A stretch of 36,544 nucleotides of DNA from Syntrophorhabdales bacterium. GTDB taxonomy: Bacteria; Desulfobacterota; Syntrophorhabdia; Syntrophorhabdales; Syntrophorhabdaceae. Location of the stretch: assembly GCA_018052995.1 (NCBI GenBank), contig JAGPMK010000021.1, positions 1 to 36,544 on the forward strand, in the 5' to 3' direction. Under the pieces are notes generated by a model. The model searched no databases. It was not told the DNA's origin and saw only the letters and a program-made list of their open reading frames with translations. The translations under genes were made by a program, and so were the position numbers. Of the stretch, positions 1 through 7,989 are shown piece after piece (positions within the stretch are counted from its first letter, which is position 1; each line of letters opens with the position of its first letter).

Positions 1-187
1 AAAGGTAACTGCCACCATAACCACAAAGGATTTCATCTCTCACGGTGAGGTCACTGGAAATGTGACAGCCACAGAGATGGTCATACTGAAAAACACATCT
101 GTACACAAAGGGGATATAACCACGCCAGGGATAACAATTGAAAAAGGTGCTATCTTTAATGGTTCATGTATAATGACAAGACAATGA
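1..187 (+). CDS. Bactofilin (polymer-forming cytoskeletal protein), 3' end only
   Basis: The first 187 bases hold the last 61 codons of an open frame (frame 2, stop TGA at 185-187); the start lies outside the window. The translation has the short right-handed beta-helix repeats of bactofilins: a GEVTGNVTATEMVIL segment, then KGDITTPGITIEKGAIFNGSC. Bactofilins (DUF583) self-assemble into nucleotide-independent filaments used for cell shape, stalks or polar localisation. The repeats run almost to the C-terminus, so the family's usual short disordered tail is nearly absent. Family assignment rests on the repeat pattern; the specific cellular role cannot be read from the fragment. Confidence 0.8.
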   Translation, partial: KVTATITTKDFISHGEVTGNVTATEMVILKNTSVHKGDITTPGITIEKGAIFNGSCIMTRQ

Positions 188-691
188 TGTATATTCCGAT
201 CACACCAAGCACTAAATCTGATTTTATCCGGACACCTCTTTTTGACCTGTTTTTATGTTATCAGACAAAATCCTTATGGATTTTGTCTGAATCTGTCTGG
301 TTCATGGGGAAAAAGAAATTACCGACAGCACTAATGTGATGAGATCATATCAGAGATAGGCCCCTATCTAACCCATCTCAGCGCAAAGGAGATATCCACT
401 GTAAAGAACAAAAAGATCGTCAGCAGTACAGATGAGATAATTATTTATTAGGAAATATTATATTCTTGTGAGGTTTTCATTATTTTTATTGATATAGGTG
501 ACCTTATCAGATATACATGGATGATTGATATCACATAAGAATTGATATGTAAGGGTAAAATATATTTATCCTGACACTATAAAATGGTTTTAAATGTCCT
601 AATGTTGTAACTCCTTGTATATCGTTAATTACAAAATTTTTAAAGAGACAAAGTAAGACTAGATTTTTATACTTTTGACCGTGAAGTTGAG
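188..691. other. Intergenic region, no recognisable gene
   Basis: About 500 bp between the bactofilin stop and the 3' end of the sigma-54 activator gene. I find no convincing coding frame. It contains a perfect 13-bp hairpin at 261-290 and a shorter inverted repeat (AGATAGG/CCTATCT) at 354-369. The rest is AT-rich with scattered stops in all frames. It may be a decayed gene or a long 3' region shared by converging transcripts. Confidence 0.6.
261..290. repeat. Perfect 13-bp inverted repeat with 4-nt loop
   Basis: TCAGACAAAATCC (261-273), loop TTAT, then the exact complement GGATTTTGTCTGA (278-290). No T-run follows on either strand, so it is not a standard intrinsic terminator. It lies 74 bp after the bactofilin stop and could protect the 3' end of that mRNA or be a small dispersed palindrome. 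Confidence 0.75.
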
Positions 692-2257
692 TTAAAATGT
701 CTTTTTACCAAAGGGGATATGGAGCTTTCTCATTCTGTGTCTTAGTGTCCCAGGATTCATACCCAGGAGTTCAGCTGCACCACCTTTACCCTCCACCTTT
801 CCCCTGGCAATCCTGAGTGCATTATGGATATGTTCCTTTTCTATCACATCAAGGGTTGAAAATACCTGCATATCCATCTCATAAAACCTATCACTTCCTA
901 AATCAGTCTGCAGTATATCTCTAAAATCAAGGGGCCTGCCCTTGGAGAGTATTATTGCCCTCTCCACAATATTCTCTAGCTCCCGGACATTCCCGGGCCA
1001 ACCATATGACATTAATAGATTTATTGCACCCTTATCAATTATAGGTATATCGGGCAGGGCCATCTCCTTAAATTTTTTCATTATAAAATGCTGAACAAGG
1101 GCAGGTATGTCACCTTTTCTTTCCCGAAGGGGCGGTATATAGATGGGAAAGACATTGAGTCTGAAATAGAGATCTTCTCTGAATAGTCCTTTTTTCACAC
1201 GCTCTTCAAGATTGCGGTTCGTCGCTGATATTATTCTTACGTCAACTTTTATTGGGGTAACCCCACCCACCCTTTCAAACTCTTTCTCTTGAAGAACCCT
1301 GAGGAGCCTTACCTGGGCATTTAGTGGAAGTTCACTGATCTCGTCAAGGAAGATTGTTCCACGATGTGCCCTCTCAAACCTACCTTTTTTCTGATAGATT
1401 GCGCCTGTAAATGAGCCCTTCTCATGACCAAAAAGCTCGCTGTCAATGAGCGTATCCGGTATGGCACCACAGTTCAGTTTGATAAAGGGTCCATCGGATT
1501 TAGGGGATAAGCTATGTATAATCTGCGATATAATCTCCTTCCCAGTTCCTGTCTCACCATAGAGTAGGACCGGACTCGCTAAGGGAGCCACCTGATTGAC
1601 TCTAGCCATAACATCTTTCAACCCAAAGTCAGCCCCAATTACCTCCAGGCTATATCTCCCCCTGAGTTCATTCTGAAGATAATGCCTTTCCTCAGAAAGG
1701 GCATCCTTAAATGCCATAAGATTTTTGTATTGTCTGCAGTTATTTAGTGCAATTGCAATAGGCTCATTGACAAATCCAAGCAACTCTAAATAGGCATCTT
1801 GGCTTGCCGATTCATCCTTGGTAATCATTATGAATGCACCCATATATTTTTTTTCAAGTATAAAGCGCACAACAATAGCCTGAACATCAACCCATCCAAG
1901 GATATCTGCTATAAGGGAAAGTATAGGGTCTTTAGTTATATCTTTAACATACCTTATTCGTGAAAAACCTGCAGCCTTTTCTATCTCACCCTGAAGATTA
2001 CTTGGAAGGGGAACCTTAATATCTCTGCTACATCCTTCCTCAGGGCTGGCAACTGCCTCTATATTTATTGTGCCAAGCTGCTCATCATATGTTACCAGTA
2101 CCAGTTCTTCTATATGGACAATATCATTTAAGAATAAAAAACACCTATGTAATGCCTTTCCTATATCAAGGCTGCTGCAGATCCGCACTGTAATCTCCCT
2201 GAAAAATATATCCCTGTTTAAATCTTTGAGATTCTGAGACATATGGGAGTTATACAA
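692..2257 (-). CDS. Sigma-54-dependent transcriptional activator (GAF-AAA-Fis)
   Basis: NtrC-family enhancer-binding protein of 521 aa. Residues about 20-175 resemble a GAF-type sensory domain and there is no receiver domain, so it probably senses a small ligand or redox signal as NorR and FhlA do. The AAA core shows Walker A GETGTGKE (234-241), the sigma-54 contact loop GSFTGA (281-286; Ser for the usual Ala), Walker B TIFLDE (301-306) and the REDLYFRLN arginine-finger region (360-368). A Fis-type helix-turn-helix ends the protein (GGAAELLGMNPGTLRHRMRK). The longest frame begins at a TTG (2257). An ATG lies five codons in at 2242; neither has a clear Shine-Dalgarno. It diverges from the flavoprotein gene at 2378, whose upstream region has matching activator-type repeats and a sigma-54 promoter, so that gene is the likely target. 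Confidence 0.93.
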   Translation of the reverse strand: MYNSHMSQNLKDLNRDIFFREITVRICSSLDIGKALHRCFLFLNDIVHIEELVLVTYDEQLGTINIEAVASPEEGCSRDIKVPLPSNLQGEIEKAAGFSRIRYVKDITKDPILSLIADILGWVDVQAIVVRFILEKKYMGAFIMITKDESASQDAYLELLGFVNEPIAIALNNCRQYKNLMAFKDALSEERHYLQNELRGRYSLEVIGADFGLKDVMARVNQVAPLASPVLLYGETGTGKEIISQIIHSLSPKSDGPFIKLNCGAIPDTLIDSELFGHEKGSFTGAIYQKKGRFERAHRGTIFLDEISELPLNAQVRLLRVLQEKEFERVGGVTPIKVDVRIISATNRNLEERVKKGLFREDLYFRLNVFPIYIPPLRERKGDIPALVQHFIMKKFKEMALPDIPIIDKGAINLLMSYGWPGNVRELENIVERAIILSKGRPLDFRDILQTDLGSDRFYEMDMQVFSTLDVIEKEHIHNALRIARGKVEGKGGAAELLGMNPGTLRHRMRKLHIPFGKKTF

Positions 2258-2262
2258 TATAA

Positions 2263-2306
2263 CTGATAAATTTGACAGTTTTTTCTGATAAATTTGACAG
2301 TTTTTG
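2263..2306. promoter_or_regulatory. Two-copy 22-bp direct repeat, probable activator binding sites
   Basis: Units at 2263-2284 and 2285-2306 are identical except for the last base. Each contains CTGATAAATTTGACAG, an imperfect palindrome of the form CTG-N2-AAATTT-N2-CAG. The centres are 22 bp apart (two helical turns) and lie about 104 and 82 bp upstream of the start point predicted from the -24/-12 promoter. That is the usual geometry of sigma-54 upstream activation sites. They also overlap the 5' end of the divergent activator gene, so autoregulation is possible. Confidence 0.65.
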
Positions 2307-2349
2307 TTCCTATAAGTTCTAACTAATTGATATTAATACAAAAAAGATA

Positions 2350-2365
2350 TGGCATATATTTTGCT
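2350..2365 (+). promoter_or_regulatory. Sigma-54 (-24/-12) promoter
   Basis: TGGCATATATTTTGCT matches the sigma-54 consensus TGGCAC-N5-TTGCW, with GG and GC exactly one -24/-12 spacing apart. The predicted start point is near 2375, only about three bases before the first in-frame ATG at 2378. It drives the flavoprotein gene. Confidence 0.8.
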
Positions 2366-2377
2366 TAATATTTTATT

Positions 2378-4291
2378 ATGTATCTTGAAAACATAAAGGT
2401 CAGGGTGCATGGAGATAAAGAGAGGGAGTTTTTAGCATTTCTCCATGAGGTATCGAATCATCTTGTTGAATATAGGGGGCTTTTGAGATTCGATTCTTTC
2501 AGGAATACTACAGTGCTATCAGATTTTATAATACAATTCTACTGGAAGGATAAGATTGATCTATGCTACGGAAGCCCCCTTGCATATTATATAATGGAGG
2601 GCTTACAGAAGATAGGGCTCATAAATTATACAATATGGGTCGAAGAGGTAATATTCAAAAAAGATCAAATACCTGACAATACAGTTTTTAAAACTGAAAC
2701 ACCTAGGTGTTTGAGAGAAAAAAAGGAGGAAGCGTTTATGGAAAAAAAAGATGATGGCAGGGCCGTAACAAATAAGGTTACCCGAAGAGGCTTTTTAAAG
2801 GCAGGGGTAACCGCTGGGGTCATGGCAACTGCAACAGGACTTGCCCTTGACCTGAGCAAAAGGGATGCTGAGGCAGCAGAGAGGAGGCTTCCAAAAAAAT
2901 GGGATGAGGAGATAGACGTGGTTATTGTGGGCTCAGGCTTTGCAGGTCTTGCTGCTGCTGCTGAGGCAGGGAAAAAGGGCGTAAAGGCCGTGATACTTGA
3001 AAAGATGCCTACATATGGCGGCAATTCCATTATTAACGGTGGTGTATATGCAGCATGGGACAGCAAGCTTCGTCTCAGGCAGAAAAAAAATCTCGGCGAA
3101 GATAGCCCTAAACAACATTTAGATGATACATTAAAGGGTGGAGATTATTATAATATACCAGCACTTGTCAAAAACTTAACCGAAGGTTCCCCTGATGCCC
3201 TTAACTGGATGATTGATGAAGGTGGTTGCAAGCTCCGCGATGCAATCACAAGGGCAGGGGGCCATAGTGCCTATAGGACCCATACAGTTGCAGAGGGGGT
3301 AGGCAGAGGATTTACAGAACCGTTGAGGAAGATTGCAGAGAAATATGGTGCGAAAATAAGACTCGGCAATGAAATTACTTGGATATGGAGAAAGGATACA
3401 GAGGGTCCTGTTCTGGGTGTTGAGGTGAAGACCCCTAAGGGAAAAAGGAACATAAAGATAAAAAAGGCGTTGGTACTTGCATCAGGCGGGTTCAGCAGGG
3501 ATATAAAGATGCGTCAGGCATTCAACCCATCCATTGTCCCTGAATACAATAGCACCAACCATCCAGGAGCAACAGGAGAGTGCATAAGGTTCGCACAGGC
3601 AATAGGTGCCGACACACTTCAGCTCGCCTTTATCCAGCTATATCCCTTTGCAGAACCAGAGACAGGGATCCTTGATAACCCAGCTGTCTATCCTTTTAAT
3701 GGTGTGGGGTATGGCCTTATCTATGTAGACAAAAACGGGAAGAGATTTGTAAACGAGCTTGAAAGAAGAGATGTCTGCTCTATGGCACAGATTAAGCTAG
3801 GCCAAAAACCTACCTATTCTATTTTCAATGAGGAGATGGTAGTAAAGATGGGCGGAACCATGGAAGAGATACAGAGTGGTATGGCAAAGGGGCGTTTCCT
3901 CAAGAGTGAAACAATAGAGGGGCTTGCAAATAAACTCAAAATACCTGCGCAGGCCCTTATAGAGACAGTAAAAAAGCATAATCAGTATCTTAAAGACGGA
4001 AAGGATCCTGAGTTTAATAAGCCTATAACAAATGTAATGATACCATTGGAGAAGGGTCCATTTTATGCAATTGCCCAGTGGCCTGCAGTTCACCATACCA
4101 TGGGCGGGGTAAGGATCAACGAGAGGGCCCAGGTAATAGATATATGGGGCAAGACAATACCAAGGTTGTATGCAGCAGGAGAGGTAACAGGTGGCGTTCA
4201 TGGCTCCAACAGGCTGGGGAGTAATGCAATACCAGACTGTGTGGTCCATGGTCGTATAGCAGGGATTAACGCGGCACAGGAAAAGGCATAA
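2378..4291 (+). CDS. Tat-exported FAD flavoprotein, fumarate reductase / flavocytochrome c type
   Basis: The open frame is 637 codons. The last 517 form a FAD_binding_2 flavoprotein like the catalytic subunit of periplasmic fumarate, urocanate or related enoate reductases. From residue 121 there is a Tat signal (TRRGFLKAG, 135-143), then the dinucleotide fold VVIVGSGFAGLAAAAEAG (181-198). Candidate catalytic residues of the fumarate reductase family follow: RRD (R464), HHTMGG (H572/H573) and GSNRLG (R612). The substrate cannot be assigned. Residues 1-120 precede the Tat motif, have no signal, and vaguely resemble a small ferredoxin-like (ABM-type) domain. A strong ribosome-binding site GGAGGA (2725-2730) sits before ATG 2738 (residue 121), so the exported protein probably starts there and the upstream frame may be a separate or leader product. 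The neighbouring haem protein (4346) is the likely electron donor. Confidence 0.88.
   Translation: MYLENIKVRVHGDKEREFLAFLHEVSNHLVEYRGLLRFDSFRNTTVLSDFIIQFYWKDKIDLCYGSPLAYYIMEGLQKIGLINYTIWVEEVIFKKDQIPDNTVFKTETPRCLREKKEEAFMEKKDDGRAVTNKVTRRGFLKAGVTAGVMATATGLALDLSKRDAEAAERRLPKKWDEEIDVVIVGSGFAGLAAAAEAGKKGVKAVILEKMPTYGGNSIINGGVYAAWDSKLRLRQKKNLGEDSPKQHLDDTLKGGDYYNIPALVKNLTEGSPDALNWMIDEGGCKLRDAITRAGGHSAYRTHTVAEGVGRGFTEPLRKIAEKYGAKIRLGNEITWIWRKDTEGPVLGVEVKTPKGKRNIKIKKALVLASGGFSRDIKMRQAFNPSIVPEYNSTNHPGATGECIRFAQAIGADTLQLAFIQLYPFAEPETGILDNPAVYPFNGVGYGLIYVDKNGKRFVNELERRDVCSMAQIKLGQKPTYSIFNEEMVVKMGGTMEEIQSGMAKGRFLKSETIEGLANKLKIPAQALIETVKKHNQYLKDGKDPEFNKPITNVMIPLEKGPFYAIAQWPAVHHTMGGVRINERAQVIDIWGKTIPRLYAAGEVTGGVHGSNRLGSNAIPDCVVHGRIAGINAAQEKA
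2725..2740 (+). promoter_or_regulatory. Internal ribosome-binding site and preferred start of the Tat flavoprotein
   Basis: GGAGGA at 2725-2730 is followed seven bases later by ATG at 2738-2740, in the same frame as the long 2378 frame. Starting here puts the twin-arginine motif at residues 16-17, as expected for a Tat signal. Starting at 2378 would bury the signal 135 residues inside the protein. Confidence 0.75.
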
Positions 4292-4299
4292 GCAAAATA

Positions 4300-4326
4300 A
4301 AAAGGGGTCACATGACCCCTTTTTTG
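4300..4326 (+). terminator. Intrinsic terminator after the flavoprotein gene
   Basis: AAAAGGGGTCA and TGACCCCTTTT form an 11-bp perfect stem, followed by a run of T. It lies between the flavoprotein stop (4291) and the cytochrome start (4346), so it may attenuate rather than fully separate expression of the pair. Confidence 0.85.
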
Positions 4327-4345
4327 TTGTTTTTGGGGTCTGAGT

Positions 4346-5059
4346 ATGAAAAAGATAGCATTATCTCTTATTGTGTTTATTTTAGGAATGGGCATTGTAA
4401 CAAACCTTCTTATGGCACAGACAAAGAAACAGTCGTCAAAGGTAGCATCAAAAAAGGCATCATGTCTGTCCTGTCATGAAAATATTCAGACAATCCTCCC
4501 CAAGCAGCATAAGCCTGTATCAGGGGACACAATAGCCGCATGTAATCCATGCCATAAACCTGATATATCCGGGAAGGCAGAGCCAAAACCCTATGCATCC
4601 ATCCTACATAGGGCGCATGTTGGTGAGGGTTCAAACGGAGATTGTATGGTATGCCACACATATAAGACAGGCATTTTTGGCATATTAGGAACAAAGGTTT
4701 CCTATGGCAGGATTAAAAGGGATGACCTGGAGTATATAAAGGGCATCTTTTCATCGTGGGCGCTATCAAAGAACATAGATGCTACCCACGGCAGGGCTAA
4801 TATCTTATGCAGTGCATGTCACGATAAGGAACTGCCAACAAGGGGTGATACCGTAGAAGACAACCGCTGTCTTAACTGTCATGGACCATTGGAGGCACTG
4901 CAGAAAAAAACTGAGCCAATGGATTTCCCTGACAGGAATCCCCATAAGTCACACCTTGGGGATATTGCCTGCACTGTATGCCATCATGCCCATAAACCAT
5001 CCACTATCTACTGTCTCGGGTGTCATGGAAATTTTAGGATGAAGATACCAGGGGGCTGA
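4346..5059 (+). CDS. Periplasmic seven-haem cytochrome c
   Basis: A 237-aa protein with an N-terminal signal peptide (hydrophobic MKKIALSLIVFILGMGIV, likely cleaved near residue 25) and seven CxxCH haem-binding motifs: CLSCH, CNPCH, CMVCH, CSACH, CLNCH, CTVCH and CLGCH. Extra histidines (KQHKP, LHRAH, THGR, HKSH) can supply distal axial ligands. It resembles tetrahaem/NrfH/c3-like electron carriers but has more haems. It follows the Tat flavoprotein, so it probably passes electrons from the quinone pool or another cytochrome to that enzyme, replacing the haem domain fused to the flavoprotein in Shewanella-type fumarate reductase. ATG 4346 is preceded by a weak GGGG-containing Shine-Dalgarno. 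Confidence 0.9.
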   Translation: MKKIALSLIVFILGMGIVTNLLMAQTKKQSSKVASKKASCLSCHENIQTILPKQHKPVSGDTIAACNPCHKPDISGKAEPKPYASILHRAHVGEGSNGDCMVCHTYKTGIFGILGTKVSYGRIKRDDLEYIKGIFSSWALSKNIDATHGRANILCSACHDKELPTRGDTVEDNRCLNCHGPLEALQKKTEPMDFPDRNPHKSHLGDIACTVCHHAHKPSTIYCLGCHGNFRMKIPGG

Positions 5060-5091
5060 TCTAAAATAGACAGGCATCGTATATTATTTCT

Positions 5092-5131
5092 GGGCTATGA
5101 GACCTTTTTTAAGGGCCTCATAGCTTTTTTC
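5092..5131 (+). terminator. Intrinsic terminator after the cytochrome gene
   Basis: GCTATGAGACC pairs with GGCCTCATAGC (one mismatch) around a T/A-rich loop and is followed by TTTTTT. The right arm contains the stop codon of the minus-strand pseudogene at 5118-5510. Confidence 0.75.
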
Positions 5132-5510
5132 TTTCAATAATATTACCCCTTGTGCTAACAGTTACAACCTCTAAGGGGATTTTTTTACCTGATGCCCCCA
5201 TACCTTCCTGAATAATAGCAGGGAGTTTTGAACAGCAGGGAACCTCCATAATCAGAACAGTTATACTTTTTATATTAGTAGCCTTGAAGATATCTGTAAA
5301 TTTGTTGATATAACCATCGGTATTATCGAATTTTGGACATCCTATCAGACATGACCTGCCTCTTAAGAAATCTCTATGAAAATTAGGATATGCAACAGGT
5401 GTGCAGTCCGCGGTAACAAGTAAATCAGCGTCTTTGAGAAATGGCGCAAGAGGTGGGACAAGCCTTATCTTGACAGGCCATTGGAATGGAAAGAAAATTA
5501 TATAACCAAT
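5118..5510 (-). pseudogene. 5'-truncated 4Fe-4S ferredoxin-family protein remnant
   Basis: A minus-strand open frame of about 130 codons (stop TGA at 5118-5120) reads as the C-terminal half of a widespread anaerobe Fe-S protein. Recognisable segments are QWPVKIRLVPPLAPFLK, ADLLVTADCTPVAYPNFH, GCPKFD and MEVPCCSKL. The N-terminal part with the two CxxCxxC ferredoxin clusters is absent. The frame is closed upstream by TAA at 5511-5513, and no ATG, GTG or TTG occurs in it before the codon of MEVPCC. No ferredoxin motif is seen in the 110 bp upstream in any frame, so this is a deletion rather than a simple frameshift. In related anaerobes this protein is often encoded near hcp and an HcpR-type regulator, and a Crp/Fnr gene does lie next door. 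Confidence 0.8.
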
Positions 5511-5621
5511 TTAATTTAAAGGCATTGGCCTTTGAGTAAAATAAAAATGCATCCTGGTAGATAACTACAAAGAGATGTTGCATATATGTAATTGGACTAA
5601 AAAATTAGGGGGTTCCTCTGA

Positions 5622-6305
5622 GTGGACGTTAAGGACTCTATAAGATATATACCGCTTTTTCAGGGATTGCCGAATAGTCAGATTGAGGAGCTGTCAAGGA
5701 TTGCCATCAGGCATTCTTTTTTAAAAGAACAGATGATTTTTTCAGAGGGCGACGAGGCAGATGGTCTTTATATCCTAATCTCAGGCAGGGTAAAGATATT
5801 TAAGCTTTCAAGTGAGGGCAAGGAACAGATTCTTCATATAATTGAGGCATTAGAGCCATTCGGCGAGGTTCCTGCATTTACAGGCAGGAGGTTTCCTGCC
5901 CATGCAGAGGCTATCGAAGACAGTACAACCCTTTTATTCCCAAGAGACTCCATCATTCAATCGATAAAAAATGATCCCTCCCTTGCCTTTAATATGCTTG
6001 CCCTTTTATCACAACGGCTGAGACAATTTACTGGACTTGTGGAAAATCTTTCTCTTAAAGAGGTTCCTCAGAGGCTTGCCGCCTATATGCTTCTTTTAAG
6101 TGACAGAGAAAAGACTGAATATATTGAATTGAATATAAACAAAAGACAACTTGCGAGCCTCCTAGGGACAATACCTGAGACCATGTCACGTATCCTGAAT
6201 AGGATGAAAACAAATGGTCTGATAGAAGTCCAAGGGAGAAAAATAAAACTTATTGATAAAAAGGCAATAGAGGCCCTTGTCTATGGTGCAAAGTTGGATA
6301 TCTGA
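5622..6305 (+). CDS. Crp/Fnr family transcriptional regulator (possibly HcpR-like)
   Basis: 227 aa, GTG start with AGGGGG nine bases upstream. Residues about 10-125 form the cyclic-nucleotide-binding-like sensor ([28 protein letters not shown]) and about 150-220 the winged helix, with recognition-helix region [20 protein letters not shown]. There are no cysteines, so an FNR-type iron-sulfur cluster is excluded; haem, a small ligand or direct redox sensing remain possible. It is adjacent to the ferredoxin-family pseudogene, the pairing seen for HcpR (nitrosative-stress) regulators, but no hcp gene is present. Its 3' end overlaps convergent rpoZ by 25 bp. Confidence 0.92.
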   Translation: MDVKDSIRYIPLFQGLPNSQIEELSRIAIRHSFLKEQMIFSEGDEADGLYILISGRVKIFKLSSEGKEQILHIIEALEPFGEVPAFTGRRFPAHAEAIEDSTTLLFPRDSIIQSIKNDPSLAFNMLALLSQRLRQFTGLVENLSLKEVPQRLAAYMLLLSDREKTEYIELNINKRQLASLLGTIPETMSRILNRMKTNGLIEVQGRKIKLIDKKAIEALVYGAKLDI

Positions 6306-6520
6306 TAAGGCGTACTCTTATCTTCAATGGAGGATTTCTTTTTGAAGAAGACGAGGTTGTCTGCTATCTCTCTCAGGGCTGTAACAATCTCTCTGTTTGT
6401 AGAATTAACCAATGGTTCTGAACCTTTTAAGATCTGTTTAGCCCTTCTTGCACAGAGGTGGACAAGCTCGAATCTATTTTCTACCTTGTCCATACAATCT
6501 TCAACTGTTACCCTTGCCAT
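6281..6520 (-). CDS. rpoZ: DNA-directed RNA polymerase omega subunit
   Basis: 79 aa. The N-terminal signature MARVTVEDC and [19 protein letters not shown] is diagnostic of omega, which promotes assembly and stability of RNA polymerase and contributes to the ppGpp site in proteobacteria. It overlaps the gmk 3' end by 20 bp, giving the common gmk-rpoZ coupling. It is the last gene of the minus-strand housekeeping operon, and its tail runs 25 bp into the convergent Crp/Fnr gene. Confidence 0.95.
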   Translation of the reverse strand: MARVTVEDCMDKVENRFELVHLCARRAKQILKGSEPLVNSTNREIVTALREIADNLVFFKKKSSIEDKSTPYQISNFAP

Positions 6521-7076
6521 TTTTATGCCCCCTTATCTGCTCTATAATTTTTTTGAATTCTGTGTATGCCTTTTCTAGGTTGTCATTTATAATAGTATAA
6601 TCGAAGATGGGTTTTTTTTCAATCTCTTCATCATATCTTTTTAACCTCAGATCGATCTGTTTCTCCCCTCTCAGGGAAAGTCTTTTTTCCAGTGCCTCTC
6701 TTGATGGAGGTTCAATAAATATAAGACATGCCTCGGGATAGTTTTTTTTGATGTTTACTGCGCCATTAACATCTATGTCCATAAAGACATCAATACCTTT
6801 TTCAAGATTTTCAATGATGTTTTTTTTAGGTGTCCCATAGAGGTTTTCATGGACCCTCTCCCATTCGAGGAACTCACCATTTTTTACCATTTCCATAAAG
6901 GTCTCTTTATCAACAAAGTAATATTCCCTGCCATTTACCTCCTTGTCCCTTTTTTCTCTTGTCGTATATGATATAGAAAAAGTACTATTGTTGTCCTCCT
7001 GTAGAAAACGTTCAATAAACGTGCTTTTTCCGGCGCCTGAGGGCCCTGAAATAACAAAAAGCCTGCTTTTTTTCAT
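6501..7076 (-). CDS. gmk: Guanylate kinase
   Basis: 191 aa, usual length. It converts GMP plus ATP to GDP plus ADP in guanine nucleotide synthesis. Visible motifs are the P-loop GPSGAGKST (11-19), the GMP-binding segment [20 protein letters not shown], the EFLEW and ENLYGTP motifs, and [10 protein letters not shown] (Walker B-like). It lies 43 bp downstream of yicC and overlaps rpoZ, an arrangement typical of this cluster. Confidence 0.97.
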   Translation of the reverse strand: MKKSRLFVISGPSGAGKSTFIERFLQEDNNSTFSISYTTREKRDKEVNGREYYFVDKETFMEMVKNGEFLEWERVHENLYGTPKKNIIENLEKGIDVFMDIDVNGAVNIKKNYPEACLIFIEPPSREALEKRLSLRGEKQIDLRLKRYDEEIEKKPIFDYTIINDNLEKAYTEFKKIIEQIRGHKNGKGNS

Positions 7077-7119
7077 TTTATCTCTTAATGTATTTATAAA
7101 ATCAAGACTGTCCTGCTAT

Positions 7120-7989
7120 TTACTCTACGTTCTGAACCTGTTCCCGCATCTTTTCTATCTCAACTTTTATCTGAACAACCCTTTCGCTTATATAAAAGTC
7201 ATTGGATTTACTCCCTATGGTATTAGATTCCCTTACCATCTCCTGTATAATAAAATCAAGTTTTCTGCCAATGGAGTCATCAGCAGATAGGGTATCTTTA
7301 AAATTTTTTAGATGACCCCTTAGCCTTGTAATCTCTTCAGATATATCCATCTTTTCCATATAGATGGCAATCTCCTGGAGGATACGCATCTCATCTGCTA
7401 TGCCCTCCTTTATAATCTCTTGAATCCTCTCCCTTAATCTCATCTCATAGGCCTTTATGGCAACAGGTGCCCTTTTTTCAATCTCCCTTATCTTTGTGTT
7501 GATTGTCTTAAGCCTTAATAGAAAATCTTTTTCTATTAATCTACCCTCTTTTTTTCGCTCTTCATCGAGTCGCCTTAAGAGCTCTTCAAAGGGTTCAAAA
7601 AGACAATCCCCGGATATGGTATTATTCTCCTCATAGGAAAACAGGTCCCTGAGGCCTATTATGTTTTCTATTGTCAGCTCCCCTGGTATCCCGAATCTAT
7701 CCTTAAGTTGTCTTGCCATATCAAGATATTGTCGGACAGCACCTTCATTTATCTTGAGATAATTTATTTCATTGTTTTGTCTCTCCCACTTTATTGTGAT
7801 ATCCACCTTTCCTCTTTTAATATATCTTTTTACAAGCTCCCTGAGTCGCTGTTCAAAGGCATTATCAGTCCTTGGCAGTCTGAGATTAATCTCCATGTAT
7901 CGGTTGTTAAGGGACCGCGCCTCCCCATAAAACCTTCCATCTGCATACTCCTCCTCCATCCTTGAGAAACCTGTCATGCTTTTTATCAT
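7120..7989 (-). CDS. yicC: YicC family endoribonuclease
   Basis: 289 aa, normal length. The N-terminus MIKSMTGFSRMEEE followed by EARSLNNRYMEINLRLP is the YicC_N signature. The C-terminal DUF1732 region has KLDFIIQEMVRESNTIGSKSND. E. coli YicC is reported to be an endoribonuclease acting on small regulatory RNA; the role in this lineage is inferred. It overlaps the DUF4416 gene by 4 bp (translational coupling) and precedes gmk. The remA gene found between yicC and gmk in some bacteria is absent. Confidence 0.95.
   Translation of the reverse strand: MIKSMTGFSRMEEEYADGRFYGEARSLNNRYMEINLRLPRTDNAFEQRLRELVKRYIKRGKVDITIKWERQNNEINYLKINEGAVRQYLDMARQLKDRFGIPGELTIENIIGLRDLFSYEENNTISGDCLFEPFEELLRRLDEERKKEGRLIEKDFLLRLKTINTKIREIEKRAPVAIKAYEMRLRERIQEIIKEGIADEMRILQEIAIYMEKMDISEEITRLRGHLKNFKDTLSADDSIGRKLDFIIQEMVRESNTIGSKSNDFYISERVVQIKVEIEKMREQVQNVE

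Noticed and set aside
2665-3066. 133-codon minus-strand open frame inside the flavoprotein gene
   Set aside because: It lies antisense to well-supported coding sequence with Tat and FAD motifs, has no family resemblance, and is a shadow of codon bias.
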